Source of the DNA: Lycorma delicatula
Taxonomy: Eukaryota > Arthropoda > Insecta > Hemiptera > Fulgoridae
Direction of reading: 5' to 3'
DNA length: 64,000 bases
Assembly (NCBI RefSeq): GCF_047948215.1
Contig: NC_134456.1
Coordinates: 14,843,730-14,907,729 of the forward strand
Part shown: piece by piece, positions 62,001-64,000 of the stretch
How the letters are laid out: every line of letters starts with the position of its first letter
Numbering within the stretch: the stretch's first letter is position 1
Program-made: the position numbers and the translations under genes
Notes under the pieces: model-generated
The model's input: the letters and a program-made list of their open reading frames with translations, nothing else
What the model was told of the DNA's origin: nothing
The model's database searches: none

Positions 62001-62740
62001 AATTGAAAAAAGTTTTTAAATGTTAACCGTAATAATTTTGCAAATTATTTTAGGAAAAAAATATAATGCTACATGTTACGGAAATAGAATGATTAATTTT
62101 ATTTTAAATTAAGCGTTTTGCTCAAATAATCTATATCGTAATTCAAGCGTATTTGATAATATTAAATCTAAGCAAAGTTTTGAACTAAACCTTTAGTAGT
62201 AGTAATTTTCCAAGTTAGTTTGTGTAAATATTAAAACTTCTAGTACCTAGAACGTTTCACGATTCTTTTTCTTTTTAAATTCATATTTGGTTCGATAATC
62301 TACTCTTAGTCGCATCGCTCCTTTCTTGACAATTAACAGATTGTCCGACTACGCTTTTACACATCTTTTAGTAATCTCTTTTTCGCTCTAGAATAATAGT
62401 TCTGCGACGGGAACGTAAAGAACCACCGTTCTTCTTTTCAATAAATAACTATACTCGCAAAATGAAATTCGTAATTCAAAATACAACTATTTTTAATAAA
62501 CTTTATGAATTTACCAAATTTCCTCCAAAAATTATATATAAGCTTTTATTTATTTATTTTACCATTAACATTAAAACATCTTTTTAACCGAGAGTACTGT
62601 ATTTGATAAATAGATGTACGTCTTAAAACTAACATATTAAACCTATGTTAAAAAAAAAACTATCAAGTAATTATTTTTTTCCGGTAAAATTAATTTTTTT
62701 GTATAATTTACATTTTAAAAAATTTCAATTTTTTACTTTC
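59077..62740. other. Intergenic stretch with a small duplication and GC-rich hairpins
   Basis: A diverged direct repeat of about 32 nt (ATTCTTAA...GGCGC.TTAATTA) occurs at 59593 and 59651, period about 58. At 60997-61070, GC-rich DNA holds two overlapping stem candidates: AAAATACAAG with CTTGTATTTT, and TTTTCAC with GTGAAAA. No coding gene recognised; ORFs at 59784-60253 are CpG-rich chance frames as far as I can tell. Confidence 0.45.
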
Positions 62741-63240
62741 CCGTTGATATAGCGCTACAGCTCTAAAAGGGAAAGAATTGTAATCGGTCCAATTTGGACA
62801 TATCCGGTTCTCACCGGATCTTGAGGGTTTTGACGCCTAAGAAACCCAAAAAACCGGGTGGAATATTCCGGATGTTAATGTTCGTATATACATGCGTGTT
62901 CGGTTTTGGCCTCTAAATCGCATACCTCCAGAAATACTGAATCGATTTTGACCAAACTTAGTCGGATAACGTCTGTATATAGGGCATTGATGACGTTAAA
63001 TTTTCAACTTAAAAGGTGAAGGCGGTTAGGCTGTAGAGCAAGGTCACTCTCCGTACCTCGAGATTTCGCCTAATTAAGGTGATATTTTTCTTACGCGCAT
63101 TTGTTAAAATTAAAAAATAACAATATTTGCAAAAAAATTATTTTTCAAAATCGCACCCCACCCAAAAAAAAATGCTGTTGTAGTCGTCTGATATGTTGTG
63201 ACATCACAAGGGTGAGCAGTATAATTAATTAAATGAATAA
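62741..63240. repeat. Probable dispersed non-coding repeat, unidentified
   Basis: Contains TTCGGTTTTGGCCTCTAAAT, ACTGAATCGATTTTGACC, CCGTACCTCGAGATTTCGCC and TATGTTGTGACATCACAAGG, with a palindromic TTGTGACATCACAA at its end. The style is that of a transposon body or LINE 3' UTR; no second copy in the window. Confidence 0.35.
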
Positions 63241-63244
63241 TATT

Positions 63245-63350
63245 TTTAAAAATAACTCGGTAGGGCCGGGTCGCGAACTCGATCGCCTCGTTGACTAGGT
63301 ACCTGGTGCGTTAAGCCTTGTGGCTACACCAGTCAGACGACCGTACAAAC
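63245..63350 (-). mobile_element. tRNA-like SINE head, minus strand
   Basis: On the minus strand TGACTGGTGTAGCCACAAGG resembles an A box; about 35 nt later CGAGTTCGCGACCCGGCCC matches a B box. Spacing fits a tRNA-derived Pol III promoter. It differs from the SINE head at 2427, so it would be another family; body and tail not defined. Confidence 0.5.
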
Positions 63351-63562
63351 GATATTTGTTCTATGTAGGTTACCAAATTACATTAGATCAGTTAGTACGG
63401 ATCGCCGCCGCTAGTATCGCCATACCCGCGCGAATTAACTACGGTATGCGCGCGAGCTTTAATTAGAATCATTGAATTAAATTAAATGTTATATTTAAAT
63501 AAAACGATAAACATTTTTAATTAATTTGTGCGTGTAAGCCGTACATCAGAAACAATCCACAG

Positions 63563-63616
63563 TTGTAGGACTTTCCCGGAACGCGACTTTAGCCACGTGA
63601 CGGGAAAGTCCTACAA
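63563..63616. repeat. Perfect 16-bp hairpin
   Basis: TTGTAGGACTTTCCCG (63563-63578) and its exact complement CGGGAAAGTCCTACAA (63601-63616) flank a 22-nt loop. No poly-T terminator or coding context. Confidence 0.9.
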
Positions 63617-64000
63617 ATCAGTTGTCGGCTTTTTTGGAGAAAATATAATAAAAAATATATAAAATTGTACATCTACGACAACAAGTAAAGGCAAAAAACA
63701 TATCAATTTTTGTCTAATTTGATTCCTTCCTCGTTTTTACGACTCTTTTAAAAACACTCTTACGTACTAACCGATTAATAAATTCGATAAATCTAGCGAT
63801 GCATCGTCGACTCATCGACAATAGAATATTAGGATACCAAGGTGTTATGTAATAATCATTAGTGAAATAACGTTATCGATCTGTTTGTAATAGGCAGACG
63901 GTTGAGATTTATTAATCGACATTCTTTTAATAACTGGTTTTTAATTAACTACGAGTTCACAAGTCAATTCCTTAATTTTCTTATTGTATTTATGTAGGTC
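63617..64000. other. Intergenic end of window
   Basis: AT-rich with regular CpG. Nothing recognised. Confidence 0.5.

Overview
This is nuclear DNA from an arthropod, most likely an insect and plausibly a hemipteran. It is AT-rich, has multi-kilobase introns with GT..AG junctions, and is full of degraded mariner/Tc1 elements, LINE fragments and tRNA-derived SINEs. No bacterial operons, Shine-Dalgarno sites or long intact ORFs are present. The order-level placement rests on the look of the repeats and is inference.

The only host gene I recognise is an Ajuba/LIMD1/WTIP-family LIM protein (Drosophila jub) on the minus strand. Three internal exons are clear: LIM1 (21817-21986), the LIM1-LIM2 linker with the first half of LIM2 (18145-18207), and the rest of LIM2 (15156-15286). 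Their phases join perfectly (0, 0, then 2 nt carried over). The LIM3 exon and 3' end must lie before position 1. A candidate first coding exon (28664-28772) has a strong GTAAGT donor and the right phase to join LIM1, giving a short-N-terminus isoform.

Layout. 1-28.7 kb: jub introns with SINEs, mariner relics, a triple-nested transposon (11.6-15.0 kb) and a LINE split by a 2.3-kb element with CACTG termini (24.8-28.4 kb). 29.9-31.2 kb: a mariner upstream of the candidate first exon. From about 31.5 kb CpG becomes much more frequent (about 4 per 600 bp in two sampled blocks to the left, about 28-32 per 600 bp in two to the right), which may mark the 5' edge of a germline-methylated transcription unit. 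32-64 kb: apparently intergenic, with a SINE, IS630/Tc1/mariner relics, two LINE 3' fragments, a Mutator-like transposase relic carrying a perfect 160-bp inverted duplication, a pair of copies of one TIR transposon family, and several unidentified GC-rich repeats and hairpins.

No transposase or reverse transcriptase here looks functional. The structures most worth a second look are the nested insertions whose sites can be reconstructed exactly, the recurring perfect short-spacer inverted duplications inside dead transposons, the CpG step, the alternative jub N terminus, and the two-copy TIR family whose long copy holds a degenerate coiled-coil coding region.
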